NCBI RefSeq assembly: GCF_937981445.1
Contig: NZ_CALJON010000001.1
Coordinates: 24,337 to 88,336, forward strand
Source: an uncultured Veillonella sp.
Lineage (GTDB): Bacteria > Bacillota > Negativicutes > Veillonellales > Veillonellaceae
DNA: 64,000 nt
Direction of reading: 5' to 3'
The notes beneath the pieces were generated by a model. It saw only the letters and a program-made list of their open reading frames with translations, made no database searches and was not told the origin of the DNA. Positions 36,331 through 45,456 of this stretch are shown piece by piece; position 1 is the stretch's first letter, and every line of letters starts with the position of its first letter. The position numbers were made by a program, and so were the translations under genes.

Positions 36331-36849
36331 ATGAATAAAAAAGCAAAACGAGTACTAGCTGGCCTGGCACTTATGCTGTCGGTTACAGTTTTGGCTGGTT
36401 GTGGCTCTCAAGAAAAAGTAGGTTATATCAACCAACATAGGATTTTAACTGAAACACAAAAAGGCGTTGATATAGGAAATAAAATTCAACAAAAGGAAGC
36501 TGAAGTAATTAATCGCTTGCAAGAAGCGCAAGCCTCTCAAGATGAAGCAACCTTTGGACAAACTCAAATGCAAGCACAGCAAGAAATGCAAGTTTTCCAA
36601 CGGGCATTGGCCAGTGATTTTCAAAATAGCATACAAGCTTCAGCAGCAGCTATAGCAAAAGAAAAAGAACTAACACTTGTAACTAAAGAAGGTGTTGTTG
36701 TAGGTAATGGCATAGATATTACTGATGCGGTAATTGAAAAAATGGGAAAAGCTAAGCCAAATGAGGCACCAGCAAATGCAGGCGCAGATGCTAATGCTAA
36801 TGCGAATACACAGGAAGGCAATAGTCAACCTGCTCAAGCACAGCAATAA
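36331..36849 (+). CDS. OmpH/Skp-like lipoprotein 3
   Basis: A 172-residue OmpH-family protein with a type II signal peptide. The lipobox LAGC places the lipidated cysteine at about residue 23. The body has the KVGYINQHRILTET start, a coiled coil and the GVVVGNGIDITDAVIEKM strand, then an Ala/Asn-rich disordered tail. The start is taken as the ATG at 36331, 12 bases after AAAGGAG; the ATG at 36321 stops after two codons. The lipid anchor differs from the membrane helices of the two preceding homologues. Confidence 0.85.
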   Translation: MNKKAKRVLAGLALMLSVTVLAGCGSQEKVGYINQHRILTETQKGVDIGNKIQQKEAEVINRLQEAQASQDEATFGQTQMQAQQEMQVFQRALASDFQNSIQASAAAIAKEKELTLVTKEGVVVGNGIDITDAVIEKMGKAKPNEAPANAGADANANANTQEGNSQPAQAQQ

Positions 36850-36922
36850 TGCTGTGCTCTTTCGCACATATGGCATAGGGATGTAATATTCCATTAGTTC
36901 GAGGTGAGAGGAGACTTTCGTA

Positions 36923-37954
36923 GTGAAGTATACAGTTGAGGAATTGGCCCAAAAGGTCCAAGGTAAATTAGTCGGTGATGGTCAAGTTGTGATTGAGGAG
37001 ACGCGCAGCTTAGAACAAAGTGCGCCTCAGGCAATTTCCTTTGCCATCGGAGATTATTGTGAATATGTAGGACAGAGTAAAGCTGGTGCTGTCATAGTAG
37101 AGGCGCCAATTGAAGGAGTAGAAATTCCTCAAATCGTTGTAGATAATGCTAAAGTGGCGTTCTCACAGCTTTTGGAATTATATCATCCTCCAGTCGTAGT
37201 ACCTCGTACAATTCACGAAACGGCTATTATTGGTAAAAATGTTACATTGGGTAAGAACATTAGTGTGGGCCCGTATTGTGTGATTAATGACAATGCTGTA
37301 ATTGGTGATAATGTAGTACTTCATCCGTATGTATATATTGGCCACAATGCCAAAATTGGCGAGGATACAATGATATATACTGGTGCAGTAGTTCATGAAA
37401 ATTGTATTTTAGGCAAGCGCGTTGTACTTCGTGCTAAGGCGGTTATTGGTGGTGAAGGCTTTGGCTTCGCCACTGAACATGGCATTCACACTCATATTCC
37501 ACAAGTTGGCAATGTTATTTTAGAAGACGATGTGGAAGTGGGCTCATGCTCCTGTATTGATAATGCTACTATGGGATCTACTATGGTGCGTCGAGGTACA
37601 AAAATAGATAATTTAGTGCACTTAGGCCATAATGTGGAAATTGGCGAAGATTGTTTCCTCATTGCTCAAGTTGGCATTGCAGGAAGTACAAAATGTGGCA
37701 ATCATGTAATTTTTGCAGGCCAAACAGGCTGTACAGGACATATTACTATTGGCGACAATGTAACCTTTGCAGCTAAAACAGGGATTATTGGCAACATTCC
37801 ATCCAATGGTACGTATGCAGGATTCCCACAACGTCCTCATAAAGAATGGTTGAAGATGCAGGCATATGAATCACGCTTACCTGACATGGCTAAAACCATC
37901 AAGCGTTTGGAGAAGGAATTAGCCGCTTTAAAGCAGGAATTGAATGAGAAATAG
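36923..37954 (+). CDS. lpxD: UDP-3-O-(3-hydroxyacyl)glucosamine N-acyltransferase
   Basis: Third step of lipid A synthesis: adds the N-linked hydroxyacyl chain. The 343-residue protein has an N-terminal uridine-binding domain (about 1-95), then the left-handed beta-helix of hexapeptide repeats (IGKNVTLGKNISVG and onward). The catalytic histidine is in DNLVHLGHNVEIGED. A C-terminal helix follows. The start is a GTG at 36923 behind GAGAGGAG. It opens a long lipid A gene run. Confidence 0.95.
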   Translation: MKYTVEELAQKVQGKLVGDGQVVIEETRSLEQSAPQAISFAIGDYCEYVGQSKAGAVIVEAPIEGVEIPQIVVDNAKVAFSQLLELYHPPVVVPRTIHETAIIGKNVTLGKNISVGPYCVINDNAVIGDNVVLHPYVYIGHNAKIGEDTMIYTGAVVHENCILGKRVVLRAKAVIGGEGFGFATEHGIHTHIPQVGNVILEDDVEVGSCSCIDNATMGSTMVRRGTKIDNLVHLGHNVEIGEDCFLIAQVGIAGSTKCGNHVIFAGQTGCTGHITIGDNVTFAAKTGIIGNIPSNGTYAGFPQRPHKEWLKMQAYESRLPDMAKTIKRLEKELAALKQELNEK

Positions 37955-37962
37955 GAGACACT

Positions 37963-38868
37963 ATGTATAGGTTTATGAAACTTTTTAGTGCCTTAATTTG
38001 TGCTTTACCGGAAAAAGTGCAATATGCTATTGGCACATTTTTAGGTGAACTTTGCTGGATTTTTCTGCCCCCCAAGCGGAGACGACTGGCCATAGGGCAG
38101 ATCCTGTTTTGTAATATTACCAGTGACCCTAAGGAAGCGCGCCGTATTGCCAAGAAAAGTACGACTCGTTTTGGTCGCATGATTATTGATGTACTACGGT
38201 ATCCGGAAATCAAAGATGGTCGCTATAAGGACATGTTTGAATGGGTAGATAGAAAGTACTTAGATGATGCCATGGAAGATGGTAAAGGTGCTGTACTCAT
38301 GGCAATTCATAGTGGCAATTGGGAATTATTAGGAGGTATTTTAGCCTCTGAAGGCTACCCACTTATTTCAGTAGCTATGAAGCAAAATGGTGATTCTGAT
38401 AAACTTATTAACGAATACCGTCAAATTATGCATCAACATGTGACCTATAAAACGGGTGTTCGCGAAATGATTAAAGAGCTCATGAATGGCTCTATGATTG
38501 GTTTAATTATGGACCAAGATCCAGGTGATAAAGGACAATTGGTGCCATTTTTTGGTTATGAAACATTGACTGCTGTAGGGCCGGCTGTTATGGGACGCAT
38601 GAAAGATGTACCGATTATTCCGGTGACAATTCGCTTTGATGAATTTAAGGGAAAACACATTCTTACAGCGTACACACCATTTTATGCTGAACATACAGAA
38701 GATAAACGCCGCGATACGGCAGTTACACTCACTAAGCTAAACGAGTGGATTGAAGACTATATTCGCCGGTATCCTGAGGATTGGTTCTGGCTCCATAATC
38801 GTTGGAAGTGGACGCGCCGCTACTATGCGGGCAAAATTGAAGTGCCACCAGATCCAATGGCCAAATAA
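37963..38868 (+). CDS. LpxL/HtrB-family lipid A acyltransferase 1
   Basis: A 301-residue member of the lysophospholipid/lipid A late acyltransferase family. It has an N-terminal membrane anchor, the active-site H-x4-E motif HSGNWE (about residues 104-109) and the MDQDPGDKG block further on. Family members add secondary acyl chains to Kdo-lipid A, using acyl-ACP in E. coli. It lies eight bp after lpxD. A second family member is at 51594; which acts first, and on which position, cannot be read from the sequence. Confidence 0.88.
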   Translation: MYRFMKLFSALICALPEKVQYAIGTFLGELCWIFLPPKRRRLAIGQILFCNITSDPKEARRIAKKSTTRFGRMIIDVLRYPEIKDGRYKDMFEWVDRKYLDDAMEDGKGAVLMAIHSGNWELLGGILASEGYPLISVAMKQNGDSDKLINEYRQIMHQHVTYKTGVREMIKELMNGSMIGLIMDQDPGDKGQLVPFFGYETLTAVGPAVMGRMKDVPIIPVTIRFDEFKGKHILTAYTPFYAEHTEDKRRDTAVTLTKLNEWIEDYIRRYPEDWFWLHNRWKWTRRYYAGKIEVPPDPMAK

Positions 38869-38909
38869 AAAATAGCTGTAAAATAGTATAATAACTATAA
38901 AATAATATC

Positions 38910-38987
38910 AAAAGCTTCTTATTTACGATTGCTAGTTTGAATTGAATTCGAATGATACAAAGACGATTGTAAATAAGGGGCTTTTTT
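38910..38987 (+). terminator. Long hairpin terminator before lpxC
   Basis: AAGCTTCTTATTTAC (from 38913) pairs with GTAAATAAGGGGCTT, and TTTTTTG follows to 38987. The stem has a small internal mismatch and a long AT-rich loop. Confidence 0.75.
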
Positions 38988-39015
38988 GAAATTCAGCTTT
39001 TCCCTTTTTAAAATA

Positions 39016-39045
39016 TAGACATATAAGGTAGATTTAGCTTATAAT
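39016..39045 (+). promoter_or_regulatory. Possible promoter for lpxC-fabZ
   Basis: TAGACA (39016-39021) and TATAAT (39040-39045) with an 18-bp spacer lie 50 bp before the lpxC start and after the terminator. Confidence 0.5.
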
Positions 39046-39094
39046 TAAATATAGTGTGTAAGAATGTCATTAATAGAATGAAAGGAGGAGGCTA

Positions 39095-39928
39095 ATGGTA
39101 CTTAAGCAGAAAACCTTGTCAAAAGCAATTGAATATAAGGGCACAGGACTGCACAGCGGCTTACCCGTGACTATGACTTTGCGTCCTGCAGAGGCAGATA
39201 CAGGCATTGTGTTTATCCGAACTGATTTGCCAGGAAAGCCTTCTGTAAAAGCGACTGCTGCTAATGTAACTAGCACAAATCGCGCCACCACTCTTGAAGA
39301 TGGCGAAGCAAAAGTGTTTACGGTGGAGCATTTATTAGCAGCCTTTTATGGATTACAAATAGATAATTGTTATGTTGAGTTAGATTCACCCGAGCCACCA
39401 GTTGGCGACGGCAGCGCGGCTGTATTTGTGGATTTAATGAAAACCGCAGGGATTACTGTTTTAGATGCCCAACGGGCCGTATACGCAGTAAAGCGGTCTC
39501 ATGCTATTTATGATGGAGATCGTTATATCGTCATTTTACCTTATGATGGCTTGCGTGTGACCTTCACATCTGTTAATAGTCATCCATTGTTGGGAACGCA
39601 ACAAGTGGATATTCTTTTAAATTCAGAAAACTTTGAAACTGATATATCACCAGCGCGTACAATTGGATTTATGAATGAATTAGAGAAATTACAAGCCATG
39701 GGCCTTGCTAAAGGCGGCAGTTTAGAAAATGTGCTGGTTTATGATGATACAAAATGTTTGTCAGTGCCACGATTCGACGATGAACTAGTGCGTCATAAAA
39801 TCTTAGATGTATTAGGTGATTTATTTTTACTAGGACCAATTAGAGGTCATATTATTGCTTTAAAATCTAGTCATGAATTAAATTCGCGTTTAGCACGTGA
39901 TATCTTAAAAGAAATGAAGGAGGACTAA
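39095..39928 (+). CDS. lpxC: UDP-3-O-acyl-N-acetylglucosamine deacetylase
   Basis: The zinc enzyme that commits UDP-acyl-GlcNAc to lipid A. The 277-residue protein shows GTGLHSG near the start, the zinc-binding histidine in [19 protein letters not shown], and the second zinc set in [14 protein letters not shown] (His and Asp). The length is slightly shorter than in E. coli. AAAGGAGGAGG precedes the ATG. fabZ starts two bases after the stop, so the two are coupled. In many diderms the LpxC and FabZ flux is tightly balanced. Confidence 0.96.
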   Translation: MVLKQKTLSKAIEYKGTGLHSGLPVTMTLRPAEADTGIVFIRTDLPGKPSVKATAANVTSTNRATTLEDGEAKVFTVEHLLAAFYGLQIDNCYVELDSPEPPVGDGSAAVFVDLMKTAGITVLDAQRAVYAVKRSHAIYDGDRYIVILPYDGLRVTFTSVNSHPLLGTQQVDILLNSENFETDISPARTIGFMNELEKLQAMGLAKGGSLENVLVYDDTKCLSVPRFDDELVRHKILDVLGDLFLLGPIRGHIIALKSSHELNSRLARDILKEMKED

Positions 39929-39929
39929 C

Positions 39930-40355
39930 ATGACTCTTACAGTTGAAGAAATTATGGAAATTCTACCACATCGCTATCCTTTATTATTGGTAGATCGCAT
40001 CATTGAATTAGAACCAATGAAACGTGCCGTAGGCATTAAAAATGCAACTATGAACGAGTTATTTTTCCAAGGCCATTTTCCTGGAAATCCAGTTATGCCT
40101 GGCGTACTTATTACAGAAGCGATGGCACAAGTAGGGGGCATTGCTCTTTTATATCCAGAGGAAAATCGTGGTTTAACTCCAATGTTCACAGGCATTGATA
40201 AAGTGCGTTTCCGTCATCCTGTAAAACCTGGCGACCAAGTACGCATGGAAGTGGATGTAGTAAAAATTAAAGGCCGCATGGGTAAAGTAGAAGGCAAAGC
40301 GTATGTAGGCGACAAATTGGTAGCCAGCGGCGAGTATATGTTTGCTCTTGTATAA
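39930..40355 (+). CDS. fabZ: 3-hydroxyacyl-ACP dehydratase FabZ
   Basis: Dehydrates 3-hydroxyacyl-ACP in fatty acid elongation and competes with LpxA/LpxD for hydroxyacyl-ACP. The 141-residue hot-dog protein has the active-site histidine in [13 protein letters not shown] and the glutamate in [16 protein letters not shown] lies inside the end of lpxC. The lpxC-fabZ-lpxA order matches many diderm genomes. Confidence 0.96.
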   Translation: MTLTVEEIMEILPHRYPLLLVDRIIELEPMKRAVGIKNATMNELFFQGHFPGNPVMPGVLITEAMAQVGGIALLYPEENRGLTPMFTGIDKVRFRHPVKPGDQVRMEVDVVKIKGRMGKVEGKAYVGDKLVASGEYMFALV

Positions 40356-40540
40356 TATAGGAAAACGTATATATTTAAAGTAAATTTGCTAAATGAAGCG
40401 TTTTGACGCAGTAAATACCTAAAATTCTCTTATTGAGGGTGAAATTTTCTTAAATATTTAAGTTCATTTTTTTGTAAATGAAACGATTATATAAGTAATA
40501 AGAAAAAGTCGCAATCTCGATAGAGTAAGGAGTGACATAG

Positions 40541-41353
40541 ATGATAGTAGTAGGCATGGAAAATGCTACCTCCAATATACATAGTACCGCAGTGGTACAC
40601 CCGGACGCTAAAATTGGAAAAGGCGTTATCATCGGCCCAGGTGCTGTGATCGGGGAAAATGTATCCATTGGCGATGGTACTCAGATCGGTGCCAATGTAG
40701 TAGTAGGTGGTTGGACCACCATTGGAGAACGTTGTGAGATTTATCCAGGTGCAGCCGTAGGGCTGGAACCGCAAGATTTAAAATTTAAAGGCGAAAAAAG
40801 CTTCTGTAATATAGGCGATGAAACTGTTATTCGTGAATGTGTAACAATTAGTCGTGCTACTGGTGAAGGGGAAGAGACTCGCGTAGGCAATAATTGTTTA
40901 TTCCAAGCGTGTACCCATATAGCTCATAATTGTATTGTGGGCAATAATGTAATCATGAGTAATTGTGCCGGTCTAGCTGGTCATGTTACTGTTGAAGATC
41001 GCGTAGTAATCGGTGGCATTGCAGGGGTGCATCAATTTGTAAAAATTGGTCGCAATGCTATGGTTGGTGGTATGGCTAAAGTTGTACAAGATGTGCCACC
41101 ATATATCATTGCCGATGGTCAACCAGCTCGTGTTATTGGTCTTAATTCTGTAGGTCTATCTCGTGCTGGCGTATCCGAAGACGTACGCCATGAATTAAAA
41201 AAGGCGTATCGTATTATTTTCCGCTCTGGATATTCCTTATCCCGTGCAATTCAAGAAATGGAATTGCAACTTAATTCGTCTGTGGAAATTGAAAATTTAT
41301 TACGCTTTTTGCGTAATGCTGATCGTGGAATTATGCGACCTCGTCGCGATTAA
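40541..41353 (+). CDS. lpxA: UDP-N-acetylglucosamine acyltransferase
   Basis: First step of lipid A synthesis. The 270-residue protein is a left-handed beta helix of hexapeptide repeats (IGKGVIIGPGAVIGENVSIGD) with the catalytic histidine in ACTHIAHNCIVGN. The C-terminal helical domain follows (VSEDVRHELKKAYRIIF). TAAGGAG precedes the ATG at 40541; an internal ATG at 40556 is an alternative. The 185-bp gap after fabZ holds no terminator that I can see. Confidence 0.95.
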   Translation: MIVVGMENATSNIHSTAVVHPDAKIGKGVIIGPGAVIGENVSIGDGTQIGANVVVGGWTTIGERCEIYPGAAVGLEPQDLKFKGEKSFCNIGDETVIRECVTISRATGEGEETRVGNNCLFQACTHIAHNCIVGNNVIMSNCAGLAGHVTVEDRVVIGGIAGVHQFVKIGRNAMVGGMAKVVQDVPPYIIADGQPARVIGLNSVGLSRAGVSEDVRHELKKAYRIIFRSGYSLSRAIQEMELQLNSSVEIENLLRFLRNADRGIMRPRRD

Positions 41354-41354
41354 T

Positions 41355-41415
41355 AAAAAGAGCCTTAGCTTTAGGGCACCATGTGTGTTCCAGCTGATTA
41401 AGGCTCTTTTTCTTT
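41355..41415 (+). terminator. Terminator after lpxA
   Basis: AAAAAGAGCCTTA (from 41355) pairs with TAAGGCTCTTTTT (to 41413), with extra AGCT pairing next to the loop. A T-rich tail follows. Confidence 0.85.
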
Positions 41416-41539
41416 ATTAATGGGAACTAAGGCGATGCACATAGTTTTGGCTGTGGCAGTGATTTAGAGAGACTAGAAAAATATCTCCTATGCCAGTAGG
41501 TCTTAATGCATAGAAAAGATGCATTTATACACGAAAATT

Positions 41540-41548
41540 TGATATAAT
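41540..41548 (+). promoter_or_regulatory. Extended -10 promoter for lpxI
   Basis: TGATATAAT is an extended -10 element 60 bp upstream of lpxI and downstream of the lpxA terminator. No good -35 is seen. Confidence 0.5.
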
Positions 41549-41607
41549 ATAAGGTAGTATTTTTATAAACAGATGTGATTTTAAACACTCTTGCCTAGGA
41601 GGATAGG

Positions 41608-42429
41608 ATGAAAAAAGTCGGATTGTTAGCAGGCATTGGGAAATTGCCATTAGAGTTTTTACGAGCTGCTCAATCAGAAGGCTATGAAGTTGTTGTCATT
41701 GCCGTTATCCCTAATACAGAACCTGCATTAGCAGAAGAAGCAGATGCATTTTATGATATTAATGTGGCGAAGGTGGATCGAATTTTTAAAACCTTGCATA
41801 AGGAAGACATTACTGAAGTCACTATGCTAGGGAAGGTGACCAAGGAAATTTTATTTAAAGGTTTGAAATTTCCAGACCTTAGAGCCATTAAATTATTGTC
41901 AAAATTAAAAAATCGCAAGGATGATACTATTATGTTGGCCCTTGTGGAAGAGCTTGAAAAAGAAGGGATTCACGTAGTAGATCAAACGGTGTATATGAAG
42001 TCCCTCATGCCTAAGCCTGGTGTATTGACTAAATTGCTGCCTACGAAGGAGCAACAACAAGATATTATTTTTGGCTTTGATGTAGCTAAACAGATGGGCG
42101 GCCTTGATATAGGGCAGACTGTAGTAGTAAAACATCAGGCCGTCATGGCTATTGAGGCTATCGAAGGAACCGATGCGTGTATTAAACGAGGCGGTGAATT
42201 AGGCCGTGGTGAAGCCGTGGTGGTTAAAACGGCAAAACCTCGTCAAGATGTGCGCTTTGATGTGCCTGCCGTTGGATTAACTACAATTCACTCTATGCTA
42301 GAAAGCCAATGTAAAGTATTGGCCATTGAAGCAGAGCGAACTATCTTTGTAGAGCAGGAGGAAGTGTTAGCACTAGCTAATAAGAAGGGCTTGATTATCG
42401 TATCAGTACCAGGGCCGGAAGAAGAATAG
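41608..42429 (+). CDS. lpxI: UDP-2,3-diacylglucosamine diphosphatase, LpxI type
   Basis: Cleaves UDP-2,3-diacylglucosamine to lipid X and UMP. The 273-residue protein matches the LpxI (DUF1009) family: MKKVGLLAGIGKLPLEFLRAA at the N-terminus and the C-terminal GRGEAVVVKTAKPRQDVRFDVPAVG block. It replaces LpxH, which is not seen here. AGGAGG precedes the ATG. A 23-bp tandem array begins at its last codons. Confidence 0.94.
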   Translation: MKKVGLLAGIGKLPLEFLRAAQSEGYEVVVIAVIPNTEPALAEEADAFYDINVAKVDRIFKTLHKEDITEVTMLGKVTKEILFKGLKFPDLRAIKLLSKLKNRKDDTIMLALVEELEKEGIHVVDQTVYMKSLMPKPGVLTKLLPTKEQQQDIIFGFDVAKQMGGLDIGQTVVVKHQAVMAIEAIEGTDACIKRGGELGRGEAVVVKTAKPRQDVRFDVPAVGLTTIHSMLESQCKVLAIEAERTIFVEQEEVLALANKKGLIIVSVPGPEEE

Positions 42430-42549
42430 GCATTTTACTGAAAGAAAAATAAGCTGAGTACTGGAAGAAGAGTAAGCGTATTCTTAGAGAAAAATCAGGG
42501 TAGTATTGAAAGAAGAATAAATGTATTACTGAATACAGCGTAAGTGAGT
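42417..42549. repeat. 23-bp degenerate tandem array starting in the lpxI stop region
   Basis: Units start at 42417, 42440, 42463, 42486 (22 bp), 42508 and 42531 (partial), with the consensus GRAAGAARAATAAGCGTAKTACT. The first unit includes the last lpxI codons (Glu-Glu-Glu) and the stop. Confidence 0.8.
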
Positions 42550-42578
42550 TATAAATTTCGTAATCATAGGAGGTACTA

Positions 42579-43724
42579 ATGAAAGTAATGTTTTCTGCCG
42601 GTGAAGCGTCAGGCGATGTGCATGCAGCCAGTGTAGCCAAGGCCCTAAAACAAGCGTTTCCCGATGTGGATATGTTAGGCATGGGTGGTACCCTTATGAA
42701 AGAAGCCGGTGTTTCCATCATTTATGATATTAAGAAGCTCGGTTTCATTGGCTTTGTAGAAATAGTAAAAGCCTTGCCAAGTTTCTTTAAACTTAGAGCC
42801 TATTTAAAGGAAATTATGATACGCGAAAAGCCCGATGTGCTCGTATGTGTAGATTATCCAGGCTTTAATATGCGCCTAGCCAAAGTGGCCCATGATTTAG
42901 GGATTCCTGTTATTTATTACATAGCCCCTACTATTTGGGCTTGGCATAAAAGCCGTGGCAAAGACATTGCTAAGACGGTAACTAAAGTGGCGTCAATTTT
43001 TCCCTTTGAAGCAAAAGTGTATGAAGAATTTGGCGCTGATGTGGAATTCGTAGGGCATCCATTAGTCGATATTGTAAAGCCGACTATGACCTATGAAGAA
43101 GGGATACAGTTCTTTAATATGCCTGAGCATACGAAACGAGTCCTTCTCTTGCCAGGCAGCCGTAAACAAGAAATTTTAACACTCTTAGATCGTATGCTTC
43201 AGGGCGCTGAATTGGCATTAGCAAAACATCCTGAATTAGTGTTTTACTTGCCTAAAGCCCATACGATTGAACGCAGTGATTTATCTACAATTATTGATAA
43301 ATACAAAGTCCCTGTACATATTACAGAAGAAAAAATTTATGACCTCATGCAATGTTGTGATGTGGCACTAGCCGCCTCAGGTACTGTAACCTTGGAAACA
43401 GCCTTGATGGGGCTTCCTACAGTACTCTTATACAGGCTCTCACCAGTTACTTATGGCTTAGCTAAAGTGTTAGTCAATGTAACTCATGTAGGTTTGCCTA
43501 ATATTGTAGCAGGTCGTGAAGTCATTCCTGAGCTATTACAAAATGATGTAACAGCGGAAAATATTCAAAAGCAATTAGACTCTTTATTATATGATGAACC
43601 AAGACGAAACAAGATGATTGAAGATTTAAACACAGTAAAAACTGACTTAGGTGCACCTGGCGCGGTGGCGCGGGTGGCGCAGATTATTGGTTCAGTAGCC
43701 CATGGCACAAATCGGAGGAAGTAG
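42579..43724 (+). CDS. lpxB: Lipid-A-disaccharide synthase
   Basis: Joins lipid X and UDP-diacylglucosamine into the lipid A disaccharide at the inner membrane surface. The 381-residue GT19 protein starts with the signature VMFSAGEASGDVHAA and contains PTIWAWHKSRGKDI and LLPGSRKQEI. AGGAGG precedes the ATG. msbA starts at the base after its stop. Confidence 0.96.
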   Translation: MKVMFSAGEASGDVHAASVAKALKQAFPDVDMLGMGGTLMKEAGVSIIYDIKKLGFIGFVEIVKALPSFFKLRAYLKEIMIREKPDVLVCVDYPGFNMRLAKVAHDLGIPVIYYIAPTIWAWHKSRGKDIAKTVTKVASIFPFEAKVYEEFGADVEFVGHPLVDIVKPTMTYEEGIQFFNMPEHTKRVLLLPGSRKQEILTLLDRMLQGAELALAKHPELVFYLPKAHTIERSDLSTIIDKYKVPVHITEEKIYDLMQCCDVALAASGTVTLETALMGLPTVLLYRLSPVTYGLAKVLVNVTHVGLPNIVAGREVIPELLQNDVTAENIQKQLDSLLYDEPRRNKMIEDLNTVKTDLGAPGAVARVAQIIGSVAHGTNRRK

Positions 43725-45452
43725 ATGGGAAGCTATAAACGTTTATTAGTATATGTAAAACCTTATGCAGGGCGCATGGTATTTGGCCTAATCTGCATGA
43801 TTATAGCGGCAGCTGCGTACTTAGTTGTACCTTGGCTAATAAAAAATGTAGTCGATGAAGTATTGCAAGCTAAGGATTTAGCTACCTTAAACCTTGTAGT
43901 TGTGGCTATCTTAGTGGTGTTCTTAATTAGAGGCTTTGCTACCTATGGTCAGACCTATACGATGAGCTATATTGGTCAACGAGTAATTATTGACATACGT
44001 CAAGCTTTGTTTAAACATTTACAACGTCTTGACCAAGCTTATTTTGATCGCCGTAAAACAGGGCAGATTATGAGTAATCTCACCAATGATGTAAGTGCTT
44101 TACAAGCAGCCATTGTTGATAATCTCATATCCCTTATTACGGAAGGGGTTACCCTTATTGGGTCCTTGATTTCTATGATTTTAATCGATTGGAAATTGAC
44201 TTTAGTTACCTTAATTATCGTGCCTGTTGTACTAGGATTAGTTAATGTTTTTGGTAAAAAACTTCGCCTTGCCGGTCATGAAGTGCAAGGTCGCATTGCA
44301 GATATAACAGCTTTATTGCAAGAAGTGATTTCCAGCATTCGCGTAGTTCGCTCCTTTGCTCGTGAGTCTTATGAAATTGAGCAATTTGAACACGAAAATC
44401 AGCGAAATTTTAGAGCTGCAATGAAGGCTACTAAATTATCGAGTTTACTTAGCCCATTGGTGGAATTTTCAGCTGCTATTGCCGTTACAGTGATTCTTTG
44501 GTATGGTGGCTATAATGTAGTCACTGGCGTTATCTCTGCTGGTTCACTCATTGCGTTCTTAATATATGCTATTAACTTGTCAAATCCGGTAAAGCGATTG
44601 AGTCAAGTATATAGTAATATTCAAAAATCTATGGCCGCCGGTGATCGCGTGTTTGAAATACTCGATACGGAGCCGGAAGTGAAGGAAAAACCAAATGCTA
44701 AGGTTCTTCCAGAATTAAAAGGCGATGTGGACTTTGACAATGTAAGCTTTTCCTATGATGGTGAAAAGAATGCTTTAGAGTCTTTAAATCTTCATGTGCC
44801 AGCAGGTCGTATTATTGCTGTAGTTGGTCCATCTGGGGCAGGGAAGACAACGATTGCCAATTTATTGCCTCGTTTTTATGATGTTACATCAGGCACTTTG
44901 CGCATTGATGGCGTTGATGTGCGCGATGTAACCTTTAAGTCCTTGCGCGAACAAATTGGTTTAGTGCCTCAAGAAACGATGCTCTTTAATGCATCTATTA
45001 AAGAAAATATCTTGTATGGCCGCCTTGATGGCACCGATGAAGAAGTGTATGCGGCAGCTAAAGCAGCTAATGCGCTGGAGTTTATTGAAAAAATGCCAGA
45101 AGGTATGGATACCTTAATTGGTGAGCGCGGTAGTTCCTTATCAGGCGGGCAAAGACAGCGTATCTCCATTGCTCGTGCGATTTTAAAGGACCCTAAAATT
45201 TTGATTTTAGATGAAGCTACATCCGCACTTGATACAGAAAGTGAAAAATTAGTACAAGAAGCATTGGAACGATTGATGAAAAATCGTACGGCATTTGTAA
45301 TCGCTCATAGATTAAGTACAATCAAAAATGCTGATCAAATTATTGTTATGAAACAAGGCCATGTCGTTGAGTCTGGGACTCATGAAGAATTGCTAGAACA
45401 AGATGGTCTTTATAAGAGTTTGTACTCCGTTCAATTTAAGAGTAAAGGATAA
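43725..45452 (+). CDS. msbA: Lipid A flippase / ABC exporter MsbA
   Basis: A 575-residue half-transporter with six membrane helices (about 1-310) and a nucleotide-binding domain. Walker A is GPSGAGKTT, the signature is LSGGQRQRISIARA, Walker B is ILILDEATSALD, and the switch histidine is in VIAHRLST. By context (between lpxB and waaA) it flips lipid A-Kdo across the inner membrane. The start is coupled to the lpxB stop behind GGAGGAAG. Confidence 0.94.
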   Translation: MGSYKRLLVYVKPYAGRMVFGLICMIIAAAAYLVVPWLIKNVVDEVLQAKDLATLNLVVVAILVVFLIRGFATYGQTYTMSYIGQRVIIDIRQALFKHLQRLDQAYFDRRKTGQIMSNLTNDVSALQAAIVDNLISLITEGVTLIGSLISMILIDWKLTLVTLIIVPVVLGLVNVFGKKLRLAGHEVQGRIADITALLQEVISSIRVVRSFARESYEIEQFEHENQRNFRAAMKATKLSSLLSPLVEFSAAIAVTVILWYGGYNVVTGVISAGSLIAFLIYAINLSNPVKRLSQVYSNIQKSMAAGDRVFEILDTEPEVKEKPNAKVLPELKGDVDFDNVSFSYDGEKNALESLNLHVPAGRIIAVVGPSGAGKTTIANLLPRFYDVTSGTLRIDGVDVRDVTFKSLREQIGLVPQETMLFNASIKENILYGRLDGTDEEVYAAAKAANALEFIEKMPEGMDTLIGERGSSLSGGQRQRISIARAILKDPKILILDEATSALDTESEKLVQEALERLMKNRTAFVIAHRLSTIKNADQIIVMKQGHVVESGTHEELLEQDGLYKSLYSVQFKSKG

Positions 45453-45456
45453 AGGG

